From NCBI RefSeq assembly GCF_006864425.1, contig NZ_QHLI01000002.1, positions 1 to 64,000 on the forward strand: 64,000 nt of DNA. The letters run 5' to 3'. The notes under the pieces were generated by a model. The model searched no databases. It was given only the letters and a program-made list of their open reading frames with translations, and was not told where the DNA came from. Shown here one piece after another: positions 28,370-37,315 of the stretch; positions within the stretch are counted from its first letter, which is position 1; the number at the start of each line of letters is the position of its first letter. The DNA comes from Campylobacter troglodytis. GTDB lineage: Bacteria > Campylobacterota > Campylobacteria > Campylobacterales > Campylobacteraceae. The translations under genes were made by a program, and so were the position numbers.

Positions 28370-29293
28370 ATGAAGATAGGACTAATCTTTGGCGGACAAG
28401 GCTCACAAAGGGTGGGTATGGGGCTTGAATTCTATGAAAGCTCAAAGGAGGCAAAAGCCTTGCTCGACAGTGCTAGCGAGGCTTGTAAGATAGATTTTAA
28501 AAGGCTACTTTTTAGCGAAAATGAGGACTTGGCAAGGAGCGAATTCACCCAGCCTGCCATAGTTTTAAACTCCCTAATGACTTATTTGTTTTTAAGGCAA
28601 GAAGCTGACATTAAGGGCGAATTTGCCTTGGGGCATTCCTTGGGTGAATTTAGTGCGCTTGCTGTGCAAGGAGGCTTTGAATTTGTAAAGGTGCTTGAAC
28701 TTGTGAATTTAAGGGGCAAGTTTATGCAAGAGGATTGCCAAAAGGTAGAAGCAGGAATGATGGTAGTTTTAGGGCTTAAAGATAGCGTAGTTGAGGGACT
28801 TTGCGAGGAGGCTCAAAAAAATGAAAAGCAAATCTATGCTGCAAATTACAACTGCGAGGGGCAAATAGTAGTAGCCGGCTTAAAGCCTGATTTAGCAGAG
28901 TTTGAGGGCAAATTCAAAAGTGCTGGTGCAAAGCGGGCTATGCTTTTAAATATGAGCGTGGCAAGTCATTGCCCCCTTTTAAAAAATGCAAGCACAAGGC
29001 TTGGCGAGCTACTTGAAAGTGCCTTAAATCCTAGCTTTGCACCTGTTATCTCAAATGTAAATGCCAGGTCCTACACCCAAAAAAGCGAGGCTTTGAATTT
29101 GCTTAAAGAGCAACTAATTAAGCCCGTGCTTTACAAACAAAGCATTTTAGCAGTGCAAGATAGCGTGGAATGCTTTGTAGAGCTTGGTAGCAACGTTTTA
29201 ACAGGGCTTAACAAAAAAATTACCCCCAAGCCAAGCTATGCAGTTAGCAATTTAAACGAGGCAAGGGAGTTTTTAAAGGCTTTGAAAACATAA
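28370..29293 (+). CDS. fabD: Malonyl-CoA:ACP transacylase
   Basis: Loads malonate onto acyl carrier protein for fatty-acid synthesis. 307 residues from the ATG at 28370. An ATG two codons earlier (28364) overlaps the AAAGG ribosome site and is less likely. Motifs: FGGQGSQRVGMG (oxyanion loop), FTQPAI, GHSLGEFSAL with the nucleophilic serine, and the histidine of VASHCPLL. In C. jejuni fabD is followed directly by pfs (Cj0116-Cj0117). Here 1.7 kb with a restriction gene separates them. Confidence 0.93.
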   Translation: MKIGLIFGGQGSQRVGMGLEFYESSKEAKALLDSASEACKIDFKRLLFSENEDLARSEFTQPAIVLNSLMTYLFLRQEADIKGEFALGHSLGEFSALAVQGGFEFVKVLELVNLRGKFMQEDCQKVEAGMMVVLGLKDSVVEGLCEEAQKNEKQIYAANYNCEGQIVVAGLKPDLAEFEGKFKSAGAKRAMLLNMSVASHCPLLKNASTRLGELLESALNPSFAPVISNVNARSYTQKSEALNLLKEQLIKPVLYKQSILAVQDSVECFVELGSNVLTGLNKKITPKPSYAVSNLNEAREFLKALKT

Positions 29294-29414
29294 ATTTGAG
29301 AAATTTTGCGTGAAGTTTTTGAAAGTGTGTGAATTTTTTTTGTGAATTTTCGCTGAATTTTGGCGTGAAAATTCATAGGTTTCAAAAAACGACATAAAAA
29401 ATTCACAGTAAAAG

Positions 29415-29665
29415 CCGTCTTGCAGACAATCCGTGCGGGCGTTTTTGTGTAATGTGAGATTTTTTTGGTTTTCGTGCAGCCAAAATCAAAAAAAGCGAAA
29501 TTTGTGGAGTAAAAACGCTGTCCGCACACGAACAGCTCCGCAGGGCAGTGGGAGCGGGCTGGGGGTTGCAAGGAGGATAAGGGGATCATAAGTAAAGCCC
29601 CTTTGTCCCCCTTGTGAAAGCAAGCCACGAGCTAAAAATCGTGGGAAGTTCTATATTTGATAGAG
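29415..29665 (+). ncRNA. GC-rich structured remnant resembling an IS605-type right end/omega RNA
   Basis: A strikingly GC-rich stretch for this genome, with stacked inverted repeats: GCTCC...GGAGC near 29542, GGGG...CCCC near 29580-29602, and CCACGA-GCTAAAAA-TCGTGG at 29625-29644. The last hairpin followed by GAAGTTC resembles the conserved 3' end of IS200/IS605 transposon right ends, where the TnpB guide RNA ends. No tnpB or tnpA gene is present. I infer a right-end remnant. An independent structured RNA is possible. Confidence 0.4.
29600..29611 (+). repeat. Left arm of a 12-bp inverted repeat around mrr
   Basis: CCTTTGTCCCCC, repeated in reverse orientation at 30793-30804. The pair brackets the mrr gene. 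Confidence 0.5.
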
Positions 29666-29798
29666 TTTGAAAGGGTTTAAAAAATCAAAAAGTGTAAATT
29701 TTTTGTGAAATTTTCCAAAAATTCACGCAAAGTTGTGAATTTTTGCTTGTCTTATAAAAATGTTATAAAATGCTAAAAAAATTTAAAAAGGAAAAACT

Positions 29799-30779
29799 AT
29801 GCAAATCCCCGGCTTTCAAACCTTTATGTTGCCGATTTTGCAAGCATTTGCGGATGGCAAGGAACACACACTAAAAGAAGTTCGAGTAGAGTTAATAAGG
29901 CAGTTTAAATTCGATGAAACAGCACTCGAACAAAGAATACCAAGTGGTAGAAAAACATTGTTTGACGACCGCACTCAATGGGCTACTCAATATATGAAAG
30001 CAGCTGGACTTCTTGTCGCTTGCAATAGGGGGATTTTTAAAATCACAAATCGTGGCAAGGAAGTTTTATCCACAAAGCCATCCGAAATAGACATAAAATT
30101 TTTAAGGCAATTTGATGAATTTAACGCCTTTCAACAAAGAGGCAAGGACGAAAATGAAAACGCCAAAAATCAAGCCCTTTTAAATGAAAGTAGCGAAAAT
30201 GGCGAAAGCACGCAAACCCCCGAAGAGCAAATGGGAAAAGCCTACGAAAAGATACAATTAACGCTCGCAAGAGACATTTTAGACAAGATAAACACCCTTG
30301 AAAGCAAGTCCAAATTCTTTGAAAAACTCGTGGTCGAACTGCTCGTAAAAATGGGCTATGGCGGCTCGCAAAAGGACATTAGCGAGGCTTTAAGCAAGGG
30401 CGTAGCGGAAGTTACGGGCAAAAGCGGAGATGGCGGGATTGATGGCATTATCAAAGAGGACAAGCTAGGACTTGATGTCATCTACATACAAGCTAAATGC
30501 TACAAAAGCGGGAGCGTTCAACGCAACGAAATTCAAGCCTTTGCAGGTGCATTAGACGGCAAGGGTGCGAAAAAAGGCGTTTTCATCACTACTTCTGATT
30601 TTACGAGTGGGGCTAGAAAATACAGCGAAGACATACAATCATCAGGCAAGAAAATCATTTTAATTGACGGCACAAGGCTTGCTGAGCTTATGATAGAACA
30701 CGACTTGGGCGTGAAATTAGAGTATAAATATGAGCTTAAAAAGCTTGATAGCGATTATTTTGATGAGGGTTTTGAGTAG
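29799..30779 (+). CDS. mrr: Mrr-type restriction endonuclease (type IV)
   Basis: Type IV restriction enzyme of the Mrr family, which cuts foreign DNA carrying methylated bases. 326 residues. The N-terminal winged-helix Mrr_N domain (about 1-100) contains the WATQYMKAAGLL and ITNRGKEVL elements. The C-terminal catalytic domain (about 165-305) has the PD-(D/E)xK variant GDGGIDGII followed by DVIYIQAKCY with the catalytic Gln-x-Lys. A hydrophilic linker lies between. It is inserted between the core genes fabD and mtnN and its flanks are richer in G/C, so it was probably acquired. The frame is intact. Confidence 0.9.
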   Translation: MQIPGFQTFMLPILQAFADGKEHTLKEVRVELIRQFKFDETALEQRIPSGRKTLFDDRTQWATQYMKAAGLLVACNRGIFKITNRGKEVLSTKPSEIDIKFLRQFDEFNAFQQRGKDENENAKNQALLNESSENGESTQTPEEQMGKAYEKIQLTLARDILDKINTLESKSKFFEKLVVELLVKMGYGGSQKDISEALSKGVAEVTGKSGDGGIDGIIKEDKLGLDVIYIQAKCYKSGSVQRNEIQAFAGALDGKGAKKGVFITTSDFTSGARKYSEDIQSSGKKIILIDGTRLAELMIEHDLGVKLEYKYELKKLDSDYFDEGFE

Positions 30780-30792
30780 GGTGTGAATTTGT

Positions 30793-30804
30793 GGGGGACA
30801 AAGG
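30793..30804 (-). repeat. Right arm of the 12-bp inverted repeat around mrr
   Basis: GGGGGACAAAGG, the exact reverse complement of 29600-29611. Together with the following GACCCCC it also forms a small hairpin just after the mrr stop. Confidence 0.5.
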
Positions 30805-31035
30805 ACCCCCTAGAAAGTGGCGAGATTATAAGGTAAAAATTTGTTTAATGTCAATGATTAAAAACGAAAAATTGTGAATTTTTTAAAGAAAATTCACGCA
30901 AATTCACTGAATTTAAAGCAAAAAATGTAAAAATTTACAAGTTTTAAAGAAAATTCAAAAAATTTAAAACGCACAAAACGCACTAAAAACGCAAACATTT
31001 ATTAAAAAACATTAAAATTCACAAAAAGGAAAGAA

Positions 31036-31719
31036 ATGAAGATAGGAATTTTAGGTGCTATGCAAGAAGAAATCACTCCCTTGCTTGAAATGCTGGGGCA
31101 GTATGAGGAGTTAAACTACGCCAACAATAGCTATTATCTTGCAAAGCGCGGCAAACACGAGCTTGTGCTAGCCTACTCAAAGATAGGCAAGGTAAATTCC
31201 ACGCTTTCAGCAGCGGTGATGATAGAAAAATTCAAGGCTGAGGTGTTACTTTTCACAGGGGTAGCAGGGGCTTTAAAGGGGCTTAAAATAGGCGATTTGC
31301 TCGTTGCTACCAAGCTTTGTCAGTGGGACTTAGACATCACAGCCTTTGGGCATCCCTTGGGCTTTGTGCCGGGAAATGAGATATTTTATGAAACAGATGC
31401 TAGCTTAAACGAGCTGGCAAAAAGGGTGGCTAGTGAGCTAAACAAAGAGCTTCATTTTGGCATCATAGCCACAGGAGATGAGTTTGTTTGCGATGAGGCT
31501 AAAAAGAGTAAAATCGCACAAACTTTTAACGCCGAGGCTTGCGAGATGGAAGGTGCTAGCGTGGCTTTGGTGTGTCAAGCCTTGAAAACGCCTTGCTTTG
31601 TGCTTCGTGCGATGAGCGATGAGGCAGGCACAAAGGCTGAGTTTGACTTTGATGAATTTCTAACAAAATCAGCTAAAATTTCAGCTGAATTTGTGCTTAA
31701 AATGTGTGAAAAGCTATGA
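31036..31719 (+). CDS. mtnN: 5'-methylthioadenosine/S-adenosylhomocysteine nucleosidase
   Basis: Hydrolyses methylthioadenosine and S-adenosylhomocysteine, feeding methionine recycling and AI-2 formation. In Campylobacter and Helicobacter it also serves the futalosine menaquinone route. 227 residues with the family start GILGAMQEEI, FTGVAGALK, the EMEGASVALVCQ substrate motif and the catalytic aspartate in AMSDEAG. Its stop overlaps the start of the TtcA-like gene by four bases, as in C. jejuni Cj0117-Cj0118. Confidence 0.93.
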   Translation: MKIGILGAMQEEITPLLEMLGQYEELNYANNSYYLAKRGKHELVLAYSKIGKVNSTLSAAVMIEKFKAEVLLFTGVAGALKGLKIGDLLVATKLCQWDLDITAFGHPLGFVPGNEIFYETDASLNELAKRVASELNKELHFGIIATGDEFVCDEAKKSKIAQTFNAEACEMEGASVALVCQALKTPCFVLRAMSDEAGTKAEFDFDEFLTKSAKISAEFVLKMCEKL

Positions 31720-32465
31720 TAAGTTTAAGCAAAAGGCTCATACGCCAAGTCGCACAGGCAAATGCAAGGTTTTCTCTCATAAATGAGGGCGACAAAGTCT
31801 TGCTAGGATTAAGCGGAGGCAAGGACTCCCTAGCACTTGCACATTTACTAAAAAGAATGCAAGCTCACGCACCCTTTAAATTCACGCTCAAAGCCGTTAC
31901 TTTAAGCTACGGAATGGGCGAGGACTACTCTCAGCTTCACTCTCACTGCGAATCCCACGGCATAGAACACGAGGTGATAAACTCTAAAATTTATGAGATT
32001 TCAGAGGATACCATACGCGAAAATTCAAGCTTTTGTAGCTATTTTTCTCGTATGAGACGTGGGGCTTTGTATAGTTATGCCCTTGAAAAAGGCTTTAACA
32101 AGCTAGCCATAGCCCATCATTTAGATGATGCGGCTGAAAGCTTTATGATGAATTTCATTCATAATGGGGCTTTAAGGACGCTTGCACCCATTTACACAAG
32201 CAAAAGAGGGGTTACTGTCATTCGTCCGCTTATCTTTGTGCGTGAAAGACAGCTAAGAGAAAACGCTAGTGCAAATAATTTACAAGTGATTGGCAATGAG
32301 TTTTGCCCTGGTATGAAACTAAGCGAAAAAAATGTCAAATTTCCCCACGCAAGAGAGGAAGCAAAGGGCTTTTTAGCAGGACTTGAAAGGGAAAATCCAA
32401 AGCTTTTCACAAGCCTTAAAAAAGCCTTTGAGAATATACACACGCAAAGTTTTTGGAGCGCTTGA
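31716..32465 (+). CDS. TtcA-like PP-loop ATPase
   Basis: Adenine-nucleotide alpha-hydrolase of the TtcA family, 249 residues. TtcA inserts sulfur into cytidine 32 of tRNA. The PP-loop SGGKDS is at residues 33-38, and the family elements LAIAHHLDDAAES and TVIRPLI follow. TtcA binds a 4Fe-4S cluster through CxxC plus a later cysteine. Here the sequence is CSYF (C107, F110) with C197, so one usual ligand is missing. It may use a modified cluster or a different substrate. Translationally coupled to mtnN. Confidence 0.75.
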   Translation: MISLSKRLIRQVAQANARFSLINEGDKVLLGLSGGKDSLALAHLLKRMQAHAPFKFTLKAVTLSYGMGEDYSQLHSHCESHGIEHEVINSKIYEISEDTIRENSSFCSYFSRMRRGALYSYALEKGFNKLAIAHHLDDAAESFMMNFIHNGALRTLAPIYTSKRGVTVIRPLIFVRERQLRENASANNLQVIGNEFCPGMKLSEKNVKFPHAREEAKGFLAGLERENPKLFTSLKKAFENIHTQSFWSA

Positions 32466-32834
32466 GTATTTAGCTTGTTTGTTTTGAATTTAGTGTGAGT
32501 TTGTTTGTTGTGAATTTTAATCTATCTTCGCATATGATCTTATCACTGCTTAAACAAGCTTACACTATACAAAATCTTGTATTTTTGTATAATCATTACG
32601 CATTTTGTTGTTAATCCTATAAAAAACAGCCAAAATTGCAATACAAAAACTCAAAATTACAACAAATTATTTGATTTATATCCGTAAAAAAGTTAAAAGC
32701 GCTATTTTTAAAGGCTCAAGATACTTTAATTTGACACAATATCATTTTAAAATATAAAGAGTTAGATGAAAAACAAGTATATGATACATTCCCTAATTGT
32801 CTCAAAAGAAATTTAAGGAATTTTGCGTTATTTT

Positions 32835-32868
32835 TTACTTCCCCTTACGGCTCGTAACTTTGCAAGAA
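32835..32868 (+). repeat. Mini-palindromic insert, site 1 (N-terminal)
   Basis: 34 bp, TTACTTCC start with CCTTACGG hairpin, TTTGCAAGAA end, placed after the TTATTT that precedes the DLEAKK segment. Confidence 0.75.
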
Positions 32869-33015
32869 TTGATTTAGAGGCGAAAAAAATCGCAGAAATT
32901 TGCAAAATAACTCGTGCTTGTGTGAATAGAATTTTGCGTGAAATTCGCATTTTAATTGCAAAAGAGTGCGAAAAAATCAGCAAGATGAGTGGTTGAAGTT
33001 GATGAGAGTTATTTT

Positions 33016-33049
33016 TTACTTCGTTACACTCGCAATTGCATAGTAGAAG
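33016..33049 (+). repeat. Mini-palindromic insert, site 2 (after DESYF)
   Basis: 34 bp, net +33, open in frame: reads LLRYTRNCIVE between ESYF and the RVRGKRGRG motif. Confidence 0.85.
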
Positions 33050-33108
33050 AAGCTCGCAGAGTACGTGGCAAGCGTGGGCGTGGGGCTGGCAAGAAAACGT
33101 CTGTGTTT

Positions 33109-33146
33109 TTACTTCGTGCTACGCACTCGTAACTGCTAGCAGAAGG
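33109..33146 (+). repeat. Mini-palindromic insert, site 3 (after VF)
   Basis: 38 bp, identical to the insert at 10185-10222 in copy B. Contains GTGCTACGCAC and CTGCTAGCAG. Confidence 0.85.
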
Positions 33147-33550
33147 AATGCTAAAATGTAACGGCTGTGTTTATACACAGATGGTAAAACACTGCTCTGC
33201 CAAAGAATTGCTGCCTATCATAAGGGACTTTGCAAAGCTTAAAGAAAGTAAAAATTACAGCGACAGTTGGAAAACTTATGATGGCTTGGTGGATTTTTGT
33301 GCAAAGGTACATTATAGGGTAAAACACTCTAAAAATGAGTTTGCAAAGGGACACAACTACATAAACGAAATTGTGAATTTCTATGACTTTGCAAAGTTTC
33401 GTTTAGTTAAATTTAATAGCTAAAAAAAGAAAATTTTGTGCTTCATTTAAAGGAAATAGAATTAGATACAATACAAAAATTTTAGGACAAAATTCTCATC
33501 AACATTTATTAAAATTGATAAGAGAAAATTTTGTTAAAGTATCTTGAGCC

Positions 33551-34447
33551 TTTAAAATTTGATAAAAACTTAGAGGATTTAGAGCCTAATGTGCTGAAAA
33601 ATAAAGGCTTTGAAATTCAAGGCAATGTAGAGAGATTAAGGATGCAAAATGCCTTTGTGATTGTAGATAGCTTTTTTCATAGCAAAAGAAAGGAACTTAA
33701 AGAATTTAAGGATTTGGATAATGAAATTTGTCATTTTGAGAAATTTACAAGCACGCTTGATGAGATGGTGATAAATGAAATAAATAAAAAAATCAAAGAG
33801 CTAGTAAGTGGCACAAAGGGGCAAAAAAGCGAGGCTGAGCTAATGGATGAGGTAAAAAGTGGCAAGCTAAGCATAGAAGAATACACACAAATGATAAAAT
33901 CAAGCACGAGCAAAGCCATAGATGAAGTTTATGGATACAAGCTAGATTCTAGCCTTTCAAGGCATTATTATAATCCACTAATCATCGATGAAAAGGACAG
34001 AGATAGCAGCAAAGGAAGCATAATTTATGCTATAAAAAATCCTAGCGAGGTGGAGTTTTTGCGTGATTTGGCTGAAGCAAGTGAAAATAAGGCATTAAAA
34101 AATTGTGAGTGGTGCTTTTGTCTTTTGGTAGAAAATGTAGATGAGATTTTTTTTACTTTGATGAAAGTTTGCAAGAAATGCGTAAATTTATTCTGATTTT
34201 ATCTTTTGGATTAAGCACAAAGATGGGCTAAAAAGGGCGAATTTAGCATTATTTTTGTTGATCCAAAGAGCTTAGCGTGAACAAAATCCAAGAGATAAAG
34301 GGTTTTGAAACTCTTTTTAAGGGAAAAAATTTAAATTTCAAAGACATTAAAATAACTGTTAATTTGATATATTACAATAAACAAGGCTCATCTTACGAGG
34401 GTTTTAAAGATTATGTGTACTCTGATTTAAAGATGATTTTTACATAA
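33551..34447 (+). pseudogene. C-terminal remnant of a type III-like restriction endonuclease
   Basis: Begins right at the end of IS copy G without a start. It can be read with frame changes near 34150 and 34280 to the stop at 34445-34447. The segment RHYYNPLIIDEKD...IKNPSEVEFLRDLAE, then LLVENVDEI, then IIFVDPKSLA and KIQEIKGFETLF...YYNKQGSSYEGFKDYV match the C-terminal region of helicase-nuclease proteins of the type III Res (BPTD_3080-like) group. The helicase part is absent. The longest open piece is 33531-34196. C. jejuni also has a restriction gene next to mutS2 (Cj1051c). Confidence 0.65.
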
Positions 34448-34464
34448 AAATAATAAGGACAAAA

Positions 34465-34821
34465 ATGGCAAAGATCTTAATCTATGTGCTTGTTTTAATT
34501 TTATTTGCGCTAATTTCTTATTCGCTTAAAGAAAGGCTTAAAAAGGGGGCTTTGTGGCTTTTTGTGGGACTTTGTGTAGCCCTTTTCATTGTGATTTTTG
34601 GCTATGAATTTGGCGTTTATCACAAAAGCAAAGAAAACGAAGCCTTGCTTTTGGCATTTTCAAACGGCAAAGCCTTGCTTTGCAAGGACGCTAGTAAGAA
34701 TGAGCTTAATGTTAGCGTTGAAAATTTTAATTATGATTATGGCACAAAGAGCTTTATTAGCAAAGAAAAGGGCGTTAAGGCACAAATTTTTAGCATAAAA
34801 GAATGTAAATTTAATGAGTGA
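34465..34821 (+). CDS. Small membrane protein upstream of mutS2
   Basis: A 118-residue protein with two N-terminal membrane helices (about 4-21 and 29-48) and a soluble C-terminal domain with two cysteines (C73, C114) that would be extracytoplasmic. Preceded by AAGGAC at good spacing. The equivalent position in C. jejuni is occupied by Cj1053c, a predicted membrane protein next to mutS2. Function unknown. Confidence 0.75.
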   Translation: MAKILIYVLVLILFALISYSLKERLKKGALWLFVGLCVALFIVIFGYEFGVYHKSKENEALLLAFSNGKALLCKDASKNELNVSVENFNYDYGTKSFISKEKGVKAQIFSIKECKFNE

Positions 34822-34936
34822 ACTTTAAAGCTTGCAAGAGTTTTTAAAGACTAAAATGATTAAAATTCACAAAAAAGGACAGCGAAATTATAAAAATTAT
34901 TAAAGATAAGTTTTTAAATTTAAAGGCAGGTATAGG

Positions 34937-37129
34937 GTGGGTGAAAATTTAATTGAAAAACTTGATTTAAGTGGCTATTTAGAGGAGTTTAACGCACTTT
35001 GTGCAAGGAAAAAGCCTCTTTTTTTAGAAGGAGATAGCCGCCTTCATTTTGAACGCATTAAGGAGCTTTTTGAGCTTGATTTTACCCCGCCCACGCCTTG
35101 TGAAAATCTCACTCAAAGGCTAGTGCATTTAAGCAAGCAAGGCATTTTACATTTAACTGAATGCTTTGAGTTTGTAAAGATTTTTCGCTATTTTGGCTAT
35201 TTAAAGGGCTTGAAATTCGAGCTTGCTCTTAAAACTTGGCTTGATAAAATCATTATTCCCTTGAATTTAATGTCAATTTGCGAGTATTTTGATGAAAAGG
35301 GAGAGCTTAAAGAAGAGCTTGATGAAAGGCTTGTGTGTTTAAATGAGGCAGATAAGATTAAAAGTGAGCAAATTCAATCTCATTTTAAAGAACTTCTTTC
35401 AAGCAAGGCTTTGCAAGGCTATCTCATAGACACGCAGGTGCATTTTATCCATCAAAGCGAGTGTTTGCTTGTCAAAGCAGGGCATAAAATAAAGGCTAAA
35501 ATCATTGCTAGAAGTGCCAATGGAGGCTTTTATATCCTGCCTGAGGACATTGAAAAATTGCAAATTGAAAAGGAAAAAATCTATGTTGAAAGAGAAAAAA
35601 TTCACTACGAATACGCAGTGAAAATCTCGCAAATTTTTCAAAAAGAACTTGCTTTTTTGAAATTTATAGACAAGGCTTACGATACCTTTGATGCGTATTC
35701 TGCAAGGGTTTTGTTAGTCCGTAAAAAAGATTATGAAATAATTCTTTGCGATAAGAGCAAGGATATAATTTTAAAGGATTTTGCACATCCTGCCTTAAAA
35801 AATGCTAAAAGCGTTAGCGTGAGCTTTACAAAACAGGTCTTGCTGGTTACTGGCGTAAATGCAGGGGGTAAATCTATGCTTTTAAAGGGCATTTTAAGTG
35901 CTGCCTTTCTTGCAAAGCACTTGTTGCCTATGAAAATCAACGCCGCACACAGCAAAATAGGCAAATTTAGCGGCATAAAAGCCATCATTGATGACCCGCA
36001 AAATGTCAAAAACGACATTTCTACCTTCGCTGGCAGGATGCTTGAATTTTCAAGGCTCTTGCAAGAAAAAAATCTGCTTTTGGGTGTCGATGAGATAGAA
36101 CTTGGCACGGATTTTGAGGAAGCTGCTAGTCTTTACACAGTTTTAATCCAAAGCCTTATTTCAAAGGGCTTTAAAATCATCATCACAACCCATCATAAAC
36201 GCCTTGCTATGCTACTTGCAAGAGCTGAGCAAGTTGAATTATTAGCTGCACTTTTTGATGAAAAAATGGCACTTCCTAGATTTGAGTTTTTACAAGGAAC
36301 AGTTGGAAAATCCTACGCCTTTGAGACGGCTTTGCGTTACGGCATAGCTACGAATTTAGTGGAATTAGCAAGAAAGATAAACGGAGAAAACAAGCAAAAT
36401 TTAGAGGAGCTTGTCGGCAAAAACATAAATTTAGAACTAGAATTAAGGCAGAAATTAAAACTAGCAAATCATAAAGAAAGCAAGGCAGAAGCACTTTTAA
36501 ACTCTTTAAAAAATCAAAAAGAAGAAAATGACAAAAGTTTAAAAAATACACTTTCAAGGCTTGAAAATGCTTATTATGAGGCTATTGAGGCAGCTAAAAA
36601 AAGCTTGAATTTAAAAGACACAAAAGACAAGCAAAGGGCTATAAATAAGGCAAATGAGCTAAAAAAACAAATTCAAAAGCCTGAATTTTTACAAACTGAG
36701 GATTTAAAGGTAGGCGATCTTGTAAGCTATAATGCTATGAGGGGGGAGATTTTAAGCATCAAAAAGGATGAAGCCATAGTCGAAAGCGAGGGTTTGAGGC
36801 TTCGCGTGGGGCTTTCCTTGCTTAAAAAAAGCCTTTCTCAAACCAAGCCAAATTTCAAGGCAACTGTTAGCATTGAAAAAAAGCAAAATGCAAATATGAG
36901 CCTTGATTTGCACGGACTTAGAGTAGATGAGGCTTTAAGCGAGCTTGAAGCCTTTATCTCAGATGCTCTAATGGCTGGCTTTGAGGAGGTCATCATCTTT
37001 CACGGCATAGGCACGGGAAAACTAGCCGCACTTGTGAAGGACTTTTTAAGCACGCATAAAAGCGTGAAAAGCTTTGAAGACGCACCCATAAATCAAGGAG
37101 GCTTTGGGGCTAAGGTGGTGAGGTTTTAG
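34937..37129 (+). CDS. mutS2: MutS2 family DNA/ribosome-associated ATPase with Smr domain
   Basis: Endonuclease MutS2, 730 residues. In relatives it suppresses recombination, repairs oxidative damage (H. pylori) or rescues collided ribosomes. The core ATPase has Walker A VNAGGKS (family usual PNAGGKT) near residue 308, Walker B LLGVDEIELGT and the ITTHHKRLA motif. A long coiled coil (about 480-560) follows, then a KOW-like segment (LKVGDLVSYNAM) and the C-terminal Smr nuclease domain (LDLHGLRVDEAL; FHGIGTGKL). The start is GTG at 34937 with an AGGCAGG-type ribosome site. Confidence 0.92.
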   Translation: MGENLIEKLDLSGYLEEFNALCARKKPLFLEGDSRLHFERIKELFELDFTPPTPCENLTQRLVHLSKQGILHLTECFEFVKIFRYFGYLKGLKFELALKTWLDKIIIPLNLMSICEYFDEKGELKEELDERLVCLNEADKIKSEQIQSHFKELLSSKALQGYLIDTQVHFIHQSECLLVKAGHKIKAKIIARSANGGFYILPEDIEKLQIEKEKIYVEREKIHYEYAVKISQIFQKELAFLKFIDKAYDTFDAYSARVLLVRKKDYEIILCDKSKDIILKDFAHPALKNAKSVSVSFTKQVLLVTGVNAGGKSMLLKGILSAAFLAKHLLPMKINAAHSKIGKFSGIKAIIDDPQNVKNDISTFAGRMLEFSRLLQEKNLLLGVDEIELGTDFEEAASLYTVLIQSLISKGFKIIITTHHKRLAMLLARAEQVELLAALFDEKMALPRFEFLQGTVGKSYAFETALRYGIATNLVELARKINGENKQNLEELVGKNINLELELRQKLKLANHKESKAEALLNSLKNQKEENDKSLKNTLSRLENAYYEAIEAAKKSLNLKDTKDKQRAINKANELKKQIQKPEFLQTEDLKVGDLVSYNAMRGEILSIKKDEAIVESEGLRLRVGLSLLKKSLSQTKPNFKATVSIEKKQNANMSLDLHGLRVDEALSELEAFISDALMAGFEEVIIFHGIGTGKLAALVKDFLSTHKSVKSFEDAPINQGGFGAKVVRF

Positions 37130-37315
37130 ATTAAAATTAAGGTCTTTTGATAAGCTTTTCAATTGCGAGTTTTGATGAATTTTGACAGCAAACTTTGATA
37201 TAAAGCTTTATGTTGAATTTTTAGCATTTTTTGCAAATCTTTAAATTTGGCACATCTTTGTGTTATACATTATTATTTGAGTATGCGTGTGCCATTTGTG
37301 TGATAGAAATTTAAG

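Larger units (their letters stand above)
32766..33423 (+). pseudogene. IS1595-family transposase with three inserts (copy G)
   Basis: Starts at the ATG at 32766 (MKNKYMIHSLIVSKEI). Homology continues through a helix-turn-helix region, VDESYF (first catalytic Asp), RGKRGRGAGKKT, then CSAKELLPIIRDF, YSDSWKTYDGLVDF and HYRVKHSKNEFAKG. The third catalytic residue region reads NEIVNF. Frames change at the first insert and around SKMSG.VEVDE, and the PVF insert holds a TAA, so no full product can be made. Confidence 0.8.
32713..33550 (+). mobile_element. IS1595/ISXO2-like element, copy G
   Basis: 838 bp with ends GGCTCAAGATACTTTAATTT and AAAGTATCTTGAGCC, the same terminal class as copy B. Flanks share only TTTAAA, so no clean 8-bp duplication. 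The transposase gene has inserts at sites 1, 2 and 3, none at 4 and 5, and an intact C-terminal frame of 91 codons. It lies against the truncated end of a restriction gene. Confidence 0.88.

Noticed and set aside
29236-29628. 130-codon minus-strand frame between fabD and mrr
   Set aside because: Cys/Lys-rich without any domain pattern, overlaps the end of fabD and the GC-rich structured element. No ribosome site.
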